A stretch of DNA of 64,000 bases from Firmicutes bacterium TM09-10 (GTDB lineage: Bacteria; Bacillota; Clostridia; Lachnospirales; Lachnospiraceae). The notes beneath the pieces were generated by a model. That model saw nothing but the letters and a program-made list of their open reading frames with translations. It was not told where the DNA came from and did not search any database. The stretch is taken from the NCBI GenBank assembly GCA_003481005.1, contig QUKC01000001.1, forward strand, positions 124,001 to 188,000. Reading direction: 5' to 3'. The translations under genes were made by a program, and so were the position numbers. Shown here one piece after another: positions 36,261 through 46,058 of the stretch (its first letter is position 1; each line of letters begins with the position of its first letter).

Positions 36261-37273
36261 CACCCCACTCCCCGCAGCTTCATCGTCCAGCCGTGCACGC
36301 GGCGCACGGTTTTGGGCGCAATCGTCAGAAGCGTCAGATAGGTTCTGCTCTTTTTATCCAGCAGCGGATTTTTCCGCGTATCCGAAAAATGCCCGCGCAG
36401 ATACTGCTTTACCGATTTGTAAAACACATCCGTATCCACCATCCGTCCCACCGGGATGTGCAGCAGATAATCCAGGCGCTGAACGAGTGCGAAGCGCACC
36501 GCATATTCCCGAAGCTCCGGGTAGCGCTCCCGGGTCAGCTGCTCCATATAATCCGCATTTTCTACGATATCCTCAAACACTCTCGAAAAATCGTTTTTAT
36601 CTTTCCGGCGCGTATTGCTCCCGATCCGGTAAAAAACGTGATACAGCTGCTCCGGCAAGATCCGCACCCTTTCGCCCTCACATAAAAGCTCAACCAGCAG
36701 GCGGAAATCCTCATTTAACTTTCCCTCCGGGAAGCGGTGACCTTCAAACAGGCTCTTTTTGATCAGCTTCGTACAGAACGAGCAATCGCCCTGATGCAGC
36801 AGCAGCGTTTTCAGAAAATCTTCTGCCGTGCAGGTAACTTCCTGTTCCGGCGGCGTACAGACGTCCGGTCTTTTGTGATAATCCTCGTCGATCTCATCCC
36901 GCGAAGCCTGCGCAATTGAAGTGCCTGCAGCGGTCGCAGCTTCATACAGCCTTTCATACATCTGCGGCTCGATCCAGTCGTCGCTGTCCACAAACCCGAT
37001 CCATTTTCCCTTTGCCATACTGATTCCAAGGTTTCGCGCGCTGGAAGAACCGCCGTTCGGCTTATGGAAAACCCGGATTCTGTCATCTTTTTCGGCAAGC
37101 AGGTCACACAGCTTTCCGGTTCCGTCCGTTGATCCGTCATCCACCAGCAGGATCTCAAGATTTTTCCAGGTCTGTCCACAGATGCTGTTGACGCATCGCT
37201 CCAGGCAGTCCAGGATATTGTAGACCGGCACGATCACGCTGATCAGGCAGTTTTGTTCTGTTTTATTCTCCAT
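36260..37273 (-). CDS. Glycosyltransferase family 2
   Basis: 337 aa from ATG 37273 (alternative ATG 37288). ISVIVPVYN and LLVDDGSTDGTG, with DSDDW as the metal-binding motif, mark a GT-A, family 2 enzyme. It overlaps the preceding gene by 11 nt. It is the last gene of the EPS run and would add a sugar to the lipid-linked repeat unit. Sugar specificity cannot be read. Confidence 0.9.
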   Translation of the reverse strand: MENKTEQNCLISVIVPVYNILDCLERCVNSICGQTWKNLEILLVDDGSTDGTGKLCDLLAEKDDRIRVFHKPNGGSSSARNLGISMAKGKWIGFVDSDDWIEPQMYERLYEAATAAGTSIAQASRDEIDEDYHKRPDVCTPPEQEVTCTAEDFLKTLLLHQGDCSFCTKLIKKSLFEGHRFPEGKLNEDFRLLVELLCEGERVRILPEQLYHVFYRIGSNTRRKDKNDFSRVFEDIVENADYMEQLTRERYPELREYAVRFALVQRLDYLLHIPVGRMVDTDVFYKSVKQYLRGHFSDTRKNPLLDKKSRTYLTLLTIAPKTVRRVHGWTMKLRGVG

Positions 37274-38456
37274 CCAATGTTCCCTCATTATAGCTCCAGC
37301 GTGCTGAAAGCTTCGGCGCGGCAGAGAGCGGTCCATCCTCCCACTCCGGCAGCTTTCCGGCTTTCCAGCCTTCATAAAATTCCAGGCAGCGCTGCGCCGC
37401 ACATTCTGCATTCCATTTTTCTGTAATCGTCCGGTATGCCTCTTTTCCAAGCACTGTGATCTGCTCCGGCTGCGCGCACAGCTCCAATACCGTCCGCTCA
37501 AAGGCTGCATAAGAGCCGTCCGGGTAGCTTTTGCCGTTTACGCCGTCCTCAATCAAAAACGGAACCGCGCCGATCTGACGGTTTGCCACCACACAACAGC
37601 CACTGTTCATCGCCTCACTGACTACTGCACCCCAGCCTTCCAGATAGTTGCTTGTAAACACATGCAGCTGGCAGCGTTTCATCAGGCTTCGAACCTCCTG
37701 CGGCTTTAAAAATCCATGAAAAACGATTTTCTCTGCCACTCCGAGCGCTGCTGCTTCCTGCTTCAGCGCCTCTTCCATCGGACCGCCTCCCGCAAAGTGT
37801 AGCTCAAACGAATACCCCTGTTCCTTTAATTTTCCAGCCAACTTCACTGCAAACTCCGGGTGCTTTAACGAAATCATCCGTCCCGCCCAGACGATTTGCA
37901 GTTTATCCGTATTCTTTTTGGCAAACAATTCCTCCTGCGGACAGCGCAGCGTCTCCGGAAAATAGCCGAATTTCAGCTTTTTCCCGGGATAAGCCCCGAT
38001 CAGTGAAAAATCCGACGCCACATACGCGCCGCAGCACAAAAGCCACACCGGCTGGTTTCGAAACCGGATATGTTCTTTATATTTTGCAAGCAGCCCCTTC
38101 GGAGAGATCGCTTTCCACTGCCCCTCGCGGTAAATCCGCTCGCTCACCCGAAACGTCAGCTTTCCCGAGGAAAGCCGCGGCAAAACCAGATCCAGCCGCT
38201 TCGTCCAGCCTGCAAACACCAGATCCGCTTCCTCGATCAGCTTCCGGCAGCGTTCTTCCTCCCGATCCGCCCAAACAACATATGGCAGAGTCGCTGCATC
38301 CAGTCCCCAGCCCATCGCAATCCGTTCTTCTTCCATCGGCTCGGTCTGGATGAAATGGTAATCGTCCCCCAGTTGTTCATACAGTGCGTTGGAAAACGGA
38401 ATCTGATGATGATTGATATAATTGGAAATAAAAACAGCCTTCACGTTTTCCTCCAT
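37263..38456 (-). CDS. Glycosyltransferase family 4 (GT-B)
   Basis: 397 aa from ATG 38456 with GGAAGG ahead; an earlier ATG at 38492 overlaps the upstream stop by 4 nt and cannot be ruled out. The C-terminal half has the GT-B pattern (IVWAGRMISLKHPEFAVKLA, HVFTSNYLEGWGAVVSEAMNSG). It belongs to the EPS run. Confidence 0.88.
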   Translation of the reverse strand: MEENVKAVFISNYINHHQIPFSNALYEQLGDDYHFIQTEPMEEERIAMGWGLDAATLPYVVWADREEERCRKLIEEADLVFAGWTKRLDLVLPRLSSGKLTFRVSERIYREGQWKAISPKGLLAKYKEHIRFRNQPVWLLCCGAYVASDFSLIGAYPGKKLKFGYFPETLRCPQEELFAKKNTDKLQIVWAGRMISLKHPEFAVKLAGKLKEQGYSFELHFAGGGPMEEALKQEAAALGVAEKIVFHGFLKPQEVRSLMKRCQLHVFTSNYLEGWGAVVSEAMNSGCCVVANRQIGAVPFLIEDGVNGKSYPDGSYAAFERTVLELCAQPEQITVLGKEAYRTITEKWNAECAAQRCLEFYEGWKAGKLPEWEDGPLSAAPKLSARWSYNEGTLDGE

Positions 38457-38488
38457 TCCCGCCTTCCTGCTCCGGTCAGCAACTTCGT

Positions 38489-39850
38489 TCATTCGATGCT
38501 TTGATAAATTTCTATCAGTTTTTGATAATTGTTTTCACCGTTGTAAAGCTTCGCCGCAGTCTCCCGTTCCGAAGCCGACAACTCCTTTGCCAGCTGTTTA
38601 TCTGTCAGAATCCGGCTGACGCACGCAGCAAGCTCGTGTATGTTTCCTTTTTCAAACAACAGACCACTTACGCCGTCTTTTACAACATCCGGGATTCCGC
38701 CGGTTCTGCTCGCCGCCACGGGCACGCCAAGAAGCTGCCCTTCTGCCACGGAATTCGGGGAATTTTCCACCGCAGACGGACACACAAATATCTGCGCGGA
38801 CAAATATTCCCGCTTCATCTCCTCCGCGGAAAGATTTCCCAGCACACGCACTTTTCCTTCGAGGCGATTCTCCAAAATCAGCCTGCGCAGATATTTTCCA
38901 TATGCCGGAATCTTGATTCTGCTCTTTATTCCGTTTATGCCGAGCACGCTGATGCCCGCCACCTTGATATGCGCCTCGGGACAGTTTTGCAGGATTTCCT
39001 GCATCGCCTGCAATAGATAGTGAAAGCCCTTTAACGGGTAATCTCCCTGACTAATGAAGATTTCTCCGGGCACAGTTTTTTCGATCTCCCAGCATCCGTT
39101 GTAGAACTGTGGGCGCATTGTCTCATTCATGGTATGATAAACAAGGGATGGATTTATCTCCAAACTGATCGTTTTATCGAATGTCGTCCGTCCCGTTACA
39201 TGTCCGACTGACAACAGGAGTTTTTTCTCGTTTTCTGCGCGCTGATAAAACTTTTCCTGCTGCTGCCGGATGCTGTCCTTTTTTAAAATATCTCGCAGTG
39301 TCCTGCTGTTCTGTACATTTTCCGGGAGATCTGCCATGTAGTTGTCCGCACAGGAGATACAAAGTCCCTGCAAGCCCACAAGCGTCCGCTCCGGTCTGTG
39401 AAATACTTTCGCACAGGCATAGCCATGCGGGAACTCCGTCCCGAAAATATGCACCATATCCGGCTGAAAGTCCTCTAAAATCTGTAAAAAACGCGCTTCC
39501 ATCGCGCTGTCATAGCGCTCCGGGTGCTCTAAATCCTCTGCAAAGCCATAGCAGGCGACTTCTTTTTTATAACTGCCAAGCTGCAGACGCTGCGATAGCT
39601 CCTCCCTGCCCGGTGCAACCGGAAATGCGATGCCGAGCGTCAGTGCAGCCGCAGTTTCGGCTCCCTGCTGCCGTCCGCCGGGCGATGCAGCGCTGTCTGT
39701 CACGTCCGCTGCACTCAGTTCTGCGCCGTTCTCCGTCTCCAGATACCGCCCCAGTATCCCGGACAGCCAGCCCTCCCGCACGCTATACTCCTGCGAAAGC
39801 GCCTGCGCGATTACCGGGAGCATGATATTACATACCCATAACACTCTCAT
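38489..39850 (-). CDS. Glycosyltransferase family 4 (GT-B)
   Basis: 453 aa. The C-terminal donor domain is clear (GEIFISQGDYPLKGFHYLL, FVCPSAVENSPNSVAEGQL). Residues about 40-70 are an Ala/Gly-rich insert near the acceptor domain. Its ATG overlaps the preceding gene's stop by 4 nt. Confidence 0.88.
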   Translation of the reverse strand: MRVLWVCNIMLPVIAQALSQEYSVREGWLSGILGRYLETENGAELSAADVTDSAASPGGRQQGAETAAALTLGIAFPVAPGREELSQRLQLGSYKKEVACYGFAEDLEHPERYDSAMEARFLQILEDFQPDMVHIFGTEFPHGYACAKVFHRPERTLVGLQGLCISCADNYMADLPENVQNSRTLRDILKKDSIRQQQEKFYQRAENEKKLLLSVGHVTGRTTFDKTISLEINPSLVYHTMNETMRPQFYNGCWEIEKTVPGEIFISQGDYPLKGFHYLLQAMQEILQNCPEAHIKVAGISVLGINGIKSRIKIPAYGKYLRRLILENRLEGKVRVLGNLSAEEMKREYLSAQIFVCPSAVENSPNSVAEGQLLGVPVAASRTGGIPDVVKDGVSGLLFEKGNIHELAACVSRILTDKQLAKELSASERETAAKLYNGENNYQKLIEIYQSIE

Positions 39851-40716
39851 TTCCGATTCTCCCCCGGTTCGTCCTTATGGCCGCACCTTCCGTAAATTTT
39901 CGCCTTGATCCCGTTGTACCACTCGGAATATTTTTCGTCCTCTGCAAGCTTTGTCCGAAGCGGTGCCAGTGTCAAAAGCATCAGCAGCTTATAACGCAGC
40001 GCCTTGTCGCGTCCGAGATAGCGTTTCGTGATTTCGGCATGCTCTTTTTCGGAAATCCGACGGTTCTCCCTTGTCTCGGAAAAGCCCCCGCCCTCGTAAT
40101 CCGCAACAATCATCTCCACATAAACCGCTTCCGCTTTCCGATCGTAAATACAGTACAGGAAATGCTCGTAATCTGCGCGGACACGGTATTTTACGTCATA
40201 ACCACGCTCTGCAAACAGACGGACGTCGTAAAAGCAAACCTGATGACAGGGCACATTTCTGTAACAGGTAAAATCATTGACCTCCGGTGCAGAATAGATC
40301 ACGCTGCCCCACGCCTCATGATATTGATTTCCATAAAAAATCCGCTCTTTTTCCTTATGTCCCAGGCTTTCCTCGTCGGCTCCTCTGCTGCGCTTACGCT
40401 CCATCACAGCTGCAAGCCGTTCCAGCACCATATCGTCGTGTAAAAGATCTCCGCAATTTAAAAACTGGACAAACTGACCGGTCACATAGGACATCGCCTG
40501 ATTCATCGCGTCATAAATCCCACAGTCCGGTCTTGTATAAACCCGGATTCTGCTGTCCGCCGGAAGTTGTTCCAGGGAGCCGTCCGTCGAACCGCCGTCC
40601 TTTACCACAATTTCATAATTTCCGTATTTCTGGTTCAATACGCTCTGCACCGTCTTCAACAGCTTTTCGCCGGGGTTTAAGCATACTACCACAATGCTAA
40701 AAGAAATCTGCGCCAT
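39847..40716 (-). CDS. Glycosyltransferase family 2, WcaA/WcaE-like
   Basis: 289 aa. FSIVVVCLNPGEKL, KDGGSTDGS and PDCGIYDAMNQAM, followed by FLNCGD, match the WcaE-like subset of family 2. Overlaps the EpsG gene by 20 nt. Confidence 0.88.
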   Translation of the reverse strand: MAQISFSIVVVCLNPGEKLLKTVQSVLNQKYGNYEIVVKDGGSTDGSLEQLPADSRIRVYTRPDCGIYDAMNQAMSYVTGQFVQFLNCGDLLHDDMVLERLAAVMERKRSRGADEESLGHKEKERIFYGNQYHEAWGSVIYSAPEVNDFTCYRNVPCHQVCFYDVRLFAERGYDVKYRVRADYEHFLYCIYDRKAEAVYVEMIVADYEGGGFSETRENRRISEKEHAEITKRYLGRDKALRYKLLMLLTLAPLRTKLAEDEKYSEWYNGIKAKIYGRCGHKDEPGENRK

Positions 40717-41935
40717 TGATCCACTCCTTATCCGTAAAAATCCAGGTCTTATAGGGAAGCACGCGCATCCCGCTTCCGGATGCCGTTTTTAAAAACCACA
40801 AAAAATACCCCAGACATACGATCCCCACAAGTGCTGTTAAAATATTTTTCCGCTTCCGGTTCTCCACGCAGCCAAGCAGTCCCGGAATGAGCAGCAGCTG
40901 CGGCGTAATCATATAATAGGACATTCTCGATACCAGTGGCAAAAACGAACCGCAGGTATAAAACAGCAGTCCGAAAAAATTTAATTTCAGGCAGAAACGG
41001 TTCTGCTCCTTTTCCATTCCACACCTGCCAACCACTGCCGCCAGCATAAAAACGAGCACGCACCGGAGGATTCCGGACGCATTCGCTTTCAGACCGATAT
41101 CCTGTGACAGATATATGGTGTCCCTGTATGTAGGATACCACGTCAGCGCCAGATTTAAAAGCGGACGCTGGAAAACAAAACCGATCCCTCCGATCACAGT
41201 CAGCGCCGGCGCGATCCATTTTTTCCACGGAAGCACAGCCAACAAATACAGCGGAAGCACCATCAGAACAGATTTATGAAACAGCGCCGCAATGCCAATC
41301 CAGATCACGAAACAGCCATACTGCCTGCGCATTACAAACCGGATTCCATACAGTGCTGCCGCAAGTGCCAGATAATAACGCACCGTCGTAAATGTCCGAA
41401 AATATACGCCCAGCAGCATGAACATCGCGAAGCTCTGCCAGAAGCAGTCACTCTGCTCATACAGCGCCTTTAAAAACAAAAAAGCTGTAACCGCACCGAA
41501 CACCGCGAATACCAGCAGATAATTTTCATACCCGGAAATCGTATAAATCAGCCATACCACGAAATTGAATCCTGCTTCTGTCACCACATACGCCTGATCG
41601 GTTCCCGCCCAGATTTCGTGGAAATTCTCGACATATTTGCCGTAATCGTTACCGACCTCCAGACGCAGCGCATTCACGCCCGCCAGAATCAGGAAAATAG
41701 CCGTGAGACACACGATGTCGAAGGCGCGACTTCGGGAAACGCCCGCCGAAAACAAGCCGCCGCCGGATGATGAGATGCCGCAGGCGCGCCTGCCATTCCC
41801 GGATGCCGCACTCTCGGCGGCTTGTCCAGCGCACAGCCCAGCACTGCCTGCCTCTTGCCCCGTGCGCGTCCAGACTGCGTCCATCAGCCCCGCGAGGGCA
41901 ATCGTAACCGCTGTAATCAGAAAATAAAATACCAT
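40697..41935 (-). CDS. EpsG family polysaccharide polymerase
   Basis: 412 aa, about 10 membrane helices. LRLEVGNDYGKYVENFHE and TEAGFNFVVWLI, then RYYLALAAALYGIRFV and FHKSVLMVLPLYLL, are hallmarks of the EpsG family, the presumed polymerase that joins repeat units outside the membrane. An Ala/Gly/Ser-rich insert of about 45 residues sits between helix 1 and helix 2. The ATG abuts the stop of the preceding gene. Confidence 0.87.
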   Translation of the reverse strand: MVFYFLITAVTIALAGLMDAVWTRTGQEAGSAGLCAGQAAESAASGNGRRACGISSSGGGLFSAGVSRSRAFDIVCLTAIFLILAGVNALRLEVGNDYGKYVENFHEIWAGTDQAYVVTEAGFNFVVWLIYTISGYENYLLVFAVFGAVTAFLFLKALYEQSDCFWQSFAMFMLLGVYFRTFTTVRYYLALAAALYGIRFVMRRQYGCFVIWIGIAALFHKSVLMVLPLYLLAVLPWKKWIAPALTVIGGIGFVFQRPLLNLALTWYPTYRDTIYLSQDIGLKANASGILRCVLVFMLAAVVGRCGMEKEQNRFCLKLNFFGLLFYTCGSFLPLVSRMSYYMITPQLLLIPGLLGCVENRKRKNILTALVGIVCLGYFLWFLKTASGSGMRVLPYKTWIFTDKEWINGADFF

Positions 41936-42736
41936 TTACAGCCCTCCCTTTGCGTCGCGGATTCCGGACAGAAGCGCTTTTTTCGCCTCATCAAAGGTCA
42001 GCCCCTCCGGGCAGCTCTCAGAATTCATATTGGATTTATTTTTCAGCAGAAATCGAAATCCCATCACCGCCGCCAGCTTTCCGTACAGCACATGATACAA
42101 AACGCCCCTGTCGTGAAAAAATTTGCGGTCAAAGCCGAAAAACCAAGTTGACGGTCTGGGCTGTTCTTCTCCGATTTCGACCGGAATGCTGTAGACTTTC
42201 AGCCCGGCTTTCAGGCAGTCGTGGATAAACAAGCTATCCTCTCCGTTTGCATATTTCGCGCCGCCGCCGAACAACAAAGAATAGGTCAGATTCTTTTCGT
42301 GCATCTTCGCCGTGCGCAGTGCAAAGCTGTATGCCGGATAACGACCGCAGTTATACCACCTCACCCGCTTATAAAACGAATTCCAGTAGGTAAAGCGGCT
42401 CTCCTGCACGCGCACATTGAATAGCAGCATGTCCGCCTCCGGATGCTGCTCAAACCCTTCGATAATCCGCTCAACTGCACCATCGTCATAAACGATATCT
42501 TCATCAGAAAAGAGGCACAGGTCGGCGTCCGCACGCAGAAGCGCGTTGTTGCGCGACAGCCCGACACCCCGCTCCGCCAGATGATAGCAGCGGATCTGAT
42601 GACCGTCCTGCGTCCATTCCTCGTAACGGTTTTCGTTACACTGATTGATGAGAATTGTATCCGCCTGCAGATTCATTTTCTCTGCCAGCGACTTGACCTC
42701 CTGATTCAGGGAGGAAACCAGAATCTGCAGTTTCAT
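41936..42736 (-). CDS. Glycosyltransferase family 2-like protein
   Basis: 266 aa from ATG 42736, with AAAGGAG 8 nt ahead; the frame upstream passes through repeat R1 and is not coding. ILVSSLNQ, GVGLSRNNAL and LFSDEDIVYD point to a GT-A enzyme with a metal-binding acidic motif. Part of the EPS run. Confidence 0.82.
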   Translation of the reverse strand: MKLQILVSSLNQEVKSLAEKMNLQADTILINQCNENRYEEWTQDGHQIRCYHLAERGVGLSRNNALLRADADLCLFSDEDIVYDDGAVERIIEGFEQHPEADMLLFNVRVQESRFTYWNSFYKRVRWYNCGRYPAYSFALRTAKMHEKNLTYSLLFGGGAKYANGEDSLFIHDCLKAGLKVYSIPVEIGEEQPRPSTWFFGFDRKFFHDRGVLYHVLYGKLAAVMGFRFLLKNKSNMNSESCPEGLTFDEAKKALLSGIRDAKGGL

Positions 42737-42767
42737 GAGCTGTCTCCTTTGTTTCTTGTAATCCTGC

Positions 42768-42905
42768 GCCAGTTCACCCGCGCCATTCGCAATACAATAG
42801 AATGCACGCTCCGCGGACATTCTATTGTCATGAATCGCATCTTCGATGCTTTCCGCTGCTTCGCAGCTCCTTTTTGCTCATAAAATGGGCGCTCCCTTCG
42901 TGGAA
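42768..42905. repeat. Mosaic of repeat R2 with repeat R1 (copy B) inside
   Basis: CAGTTCACCCGCGCCATTCG at the left and CCGCTGCTTCGCAGCTCC with TTTGCTCATAAA at the right match the minus strand of the R2 copy at 36105-36195. Between them is a full R1 palindrome (11-bp arms, 42794-42804 and 42818-42828). It lies between two EPS genes without ending the gene run. Confidence 0.8.
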
Positions 42906-42907
42906 GC

Positions 42908-43888
42908 CTACATTCTGTAGTAAGCGTGCAAAAACCGTGCGTCCGCGTCCGTGAGGATCACGCCCACAACCGCGATCTCCCGCTGAGCAAGCAGATCGAG
43001 GGCAAGTCCGAGTTTTTTAATACAGGGTGTGTTCCAGCGAACCAAAAGGATAAGCGGAATTTTTTCTTCTTCTCCAAGCCCCATCGTCCCGGAAAGCACC
43101 GTGTCCAGCGAAATTTCCTGAAAAGCGGTCTGAGACGCTTTGGCTCTCAGCTGCGCATCCAGAAGCGCACCGAACTGTTCATCTGGCTTTGCCGTTCGGT
43201 AGCCGAGAACCGGAATTGCGCAGCGTTTTTCCACGTCTGAGCTGAGCAAAACGGAATCGTCCAGAACATACCAGACTGCCACGCCCAGGATTCCGGCAAG
43301 CAGTCCGAGCACCAGACCGAGCACCGCCGCATTTTTCACTTTATTTTCCGGAAGCACCGCCTGTGCGGGAACGGTTTTCCATACTTCAATTGCCGTCATA
43401 CCGCGTCCCTGCATCGTCTGTCCAAATGCCGTCATTGCGCGGTTATAGGCCGCCGCAATCCGGTCGGACAGTGCTGCATCCCCTGTCGTAAAGTACGCCG
43501 TCAGAAATTCCGGGTCCGACGCAATTTCCGTGCTGATCGAAGCCTCTATCACGGACCGTTCCACGTCCGGCAGCTGCAAAAGCACCGTATCCATCACGCG
43601 GTCGGAGCGCATCATATCCCCCCAGGTATAGGCGTTATATTCGTTGATAAATTCTTTTAAAACCTCGTCATCCTCGTCGATGTCATAGACGATCGAATAT
43701 AAAACCTCCGACCGATACTGCTTCGGCCCCATCGTCAGCTGCCGCACACCAAGATAAATCCCCGCAGCAAAAACAGCGCCAGCCAAAGCTGCCGCCAGAC
43801 AGATCCATATTTTATGAATACAACAGAGGGCAAAGCGTTTTTCGTCCATGCCCTCTTTCCAAAATGCTTCATCTCTTTTCAGAGGCAT
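42908..43888 (-). CDS. Wzz-like polysaccharide co-polymerase with a degenerate kinase-like tail
   Basis: 326 aa. Two membrane helices (about 28-50 and 185-207) flank an extracytoplasmic domain, the Wzz/CpsC layout that sets chain length. The C-terminal 110 residues resemble the end of BY-kinases (LILLVRWNT, GVILTDADARF) but I see no Walker A loop, so kinase activity is unlikely. The stop of the preceding gene and its ATG share one base (TAATG). Confidence 0.8.
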   Translation of the reverse strand: MPLKRDEAFWKEGMDEKRFALCCIHKIWICLAAALAGAVFAAGIYLGVRQLTMGPKQYRSEVLYSIVYDIDEDDEVLKEFINEYNAYTWGDMMRSDRVMDTVLLQLPDVERSVIEASISTEIASDPEFLTAYFTTGDAALSDRIAAAYNRAMTAFGQTMQGRGMTAIEVWKTVPAQAVLPENKVKNAAVLGLVLGLLAGILGVAVWYVLDDSVLLSSDVEKRCAIPVLGYRTAKPDEQFGALLDAQLRAKASQTAFQEISLDTVLSGTMGLGEEEKIPLILLVRWNTPCIKKLGLALDLLAQREIAVVGVILTDADARFLHAYYRM

Positions 43889-45282
43889 TATTTTTCTTCC
43901 TCCTGCACCTGTTTTTTCATAGCGGTCACCTGCTTCTCGTCCACGCCCTCCGTGCTGTCGGGCGTAAACAGGATTTTCAATGTCAGAAGCATCAACTTCA
44001 AGTCCAGCCATACGGAATAATTCTCAATATAAAACAGATCCAGCTTCAGCTTGTCATACGGCGTTGTATTGTACTTTCCGTATACCTGCGCATATCCCGC
44101 AAGCCCGGCCTTCACTCTGGTACGGTATGCGAACTCCGGCATTTCTTCTATATATTCGCGGATGATCTGCGGCCGCTCCGGTCTGGGACCGATAAAGGAC
44201 ATCTCGCCCTTTAAAATGTTGAACAGCTGCGGCAGCTCGTCGATACGAACCGCACGGATAAATTTGCCCACCGGCGTAATCCGGGAATCGTTTTTGGCGG
44301 CAAGCCGCGCCACACCGTCCTTTTCTGCATCCACGCGCATGCTGCGGAATTTCAGAATATAAAATTCCTTCGCATCCTTCGTGCAGCGGACCTGCTTGTA
44401 CAGCACAGGACCTTTATCATACAGCTTGATCACCACCGCCGTAATCAGCATGATCGGCGATGTCACAACAATCAGGATCAGCGAACATACTACATCGATA
44501 AACCGTTTTTCAATTCTCTGTTCTACGCTCAGCGCATATTCCCTCGTCAGCAGAATCGGCGTATCAAACAGGTGCAGCTGCTCGCTTCCCTTTACCAGCA
44601 CATCCGGAATCTTCGGCATCATATAAACGCGGATCGAATGGCTATAGCAATATTTGAGCAGCACGTTTCTGTCCATCGTATGAATATCCCAGAGAACGAC
44701 CGCATCATACTTTCCGACCTCGCGGATCACCGCGTCGTACCCCTCTTTGATATTCATGCACTTTGCAACATGATATTTATCCTTCCGTCCTGCAAATTTT
44801 CCAAGGATATCCTCTACCGGGCGCTCACCGTGCACCAAAAGCAGCTCCCGCGGAGGAAACGCGCGACGATAAATCAGATTGCACAGCCAGCCCCACAGCC
44901 CTGCAAACACCAGCTGATACAGCATCATCGACACCATATGCCCCCCGCCGATGATAAACCAGCCGTACATCAGGGACAGCTGCGCATAGCTGATTACATT
45001 GACGCACAGAAGAGAAAACAGCTGAGACAGGAAAATATCCAGCGGTTTCAGATAGCCGATTTTGAGTGCTCCATAAGTATTGGAAAAGAAAAAGAGCAAT
45101 ATGAAATACAGTGCAACAATCAGCAAATGACCGTTTACATTAAAACGGTTATGTGTTTTCCATGCAATATGATGATAATAATAGGCGAACCAGTCGTGCG
45201 CATAAAAAGCAGTCAGCACGCACAGTCCAATCAGCCCAAGCGCCAGAATAATCAGCCGCTTGACAGAATCGTTTTTCTTCAT
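43888..45282 (-). CDS. Exopolysaccharide polyprenyl glycosylphosphotransferase
   Basis: 464 aa from ATG 45282 with GGGAGAACGG ahead. Four N-terminal helices, a Rossmann-like domain and a fifth helix (about 280) precede the catalytic domain: PVLYKQVRCTKDAKEFYILKFRSM, RIDELPQLFNILKGEMSFIGPRPER. It transfers a sugar phosphate to undecaprenyl phosphate and so starts EPS assembly (WbaP/CpsE type). The sugar is not predictable. Confidence 0.93.
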   Translation of the reverse strand: MKKNDSVKRLIILALGLIGLCVLTAFYAHDWFAYYYHHIAWKTHNRFNVNGHLLIVALYFILLFFFSNTYGALKIGYLKPLDIFLSQLFSLLCVNVISYAQLSLMYGWFIIGGGHMVSMMLYQLVFAGLWGWLCNLIYRRAFPPRELLLVHGERPVEDILGKFAGRKDKYHVAKCMNIKEGYDAVIREVGKYDAVVLWDIHTMDRNVLLKYCYSHSIRVYMMPKIPDVLVKGSEQLHLFDTPILLTREYALSVEQRIEKRFIDVVCSLILIVVTSPIMLITAVVIKLYDKGPVLYKQVRCTKDAKEFYILKFRSMRVDAEKDGVARLAAKNDSRITPVGKFIRAVRIDELPQLFNILKGEMSFIGPRPERPQIIREYIEEMPEFAYRTRVKAGLAGYAQVYGKYNTTPYDKLKLDLFYIENYSVWLDLKLMLLTLKILFTPDSTEGVDEKQVTAMKKQVQEEEK

Positions 45283-45296
45283 CTTCCGTTCTCCCG

Positions 45297-46058
45297 CTAT
45301 ATTCTTCTCCACACAGCGCGCACCGCCCACATACAAAAACATGCTGCGCTTGCGATCACCGACATTTTTTCCTGTTTCCGGTAAAGTCCCCAGATTCTTG
45401 TAATCGCCCGGAGCTTGTTCGAGGAAAGGGATTTTTCCGGTCTTCTGTAGATCACCAAATTTTCCTTTAACCCGTAAGCGACGTGTCCGTTTCTTAAAAT
45501 CTGCCACCACATCGCCGTGTCCTCGCTCGGCACGTCCGGCATCTGCAAAAGCGCCTTGTCAATTTTTTCACAGTCAAACAGCACCGTGCTCGTAAAAATG
45601 ACCGTCCGGCTGAGCGCTTTCTGATAAGTCAACTGATCGGGAACCCGCACGATTTTGCCGGTTCCGACCGCATGCTCGTCTCCAAATTCATACGAGCAAA
45701 ATACAAAGGCTGCGTCTTTTTCCCGCAAAAAAACCATTTCCCGTTCCAGCTTGTCCATCCGCCAGATATCGTCCGCATCCATAAATGCGAGATAACGTCC
45801 ATTTGCATGTGCTGTCCCGAAATTTCTTGCATTTGCCGCGCCCTTTACCCCGTCCGTCTGGGAAAGAAGCCGAATTCGCGCGTCTTTTCTGCAGATTTCT
45901 GACACAAGACCTGCGCTCCCGTCCGTAGAATGATCGTCTACCACCAGCAGCTCCCAGTCCGTCCATGTCTGGCGGCGAACCGATTCCAGCGCTTCCTCCA
46001 GATACGCCTGGGCGTTAAAAACCGGCATCACAATGCTGATCAGGTTCTCATAATTCAT
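45297..46058 (-). CDS. Glycosyltransferase family 2
   Basis: 253 aa from ATG 46058, which shares one base with the stop of the upstream gene. ISIVMPVFNAQ, VVDDHSTDGS and FMDADDIW are family 2 signatures. A C-terminal hydrophobic stretch may touch the membrane. Confidence 0.9.
   Translation of the reverse strand: MNYENLISIVMPVFNAQAYLEEALESVRRQTWTDWELLVVDDHSTDGSAGLVSEICRKDARIRLLSQTDGVKGAANARNFGTAHANGRYLAFMDADDIWRMDKLEREMVFLREKDAAFVFCSYEFGDEHAVGTGKIVRVPDQLTYQKALSRTVIFTSTVLFDCEKIDKALLQMPDVPSEDTAMWWQILRNGHVAYGLKENLVIYRRPEKSLSSNKLRAITRIWGLYRKQEKMSVIASAACFCMWAVRAVWRRI

Noticed and set aside
42737..42820. N-terminal extension MSAERAFYCIANG of the GT2-like protein
   Set aside because: The codons come from repeat R1; similar peptides arise at other R1 copies, and ATG 42736 has its own ribosome binding site.
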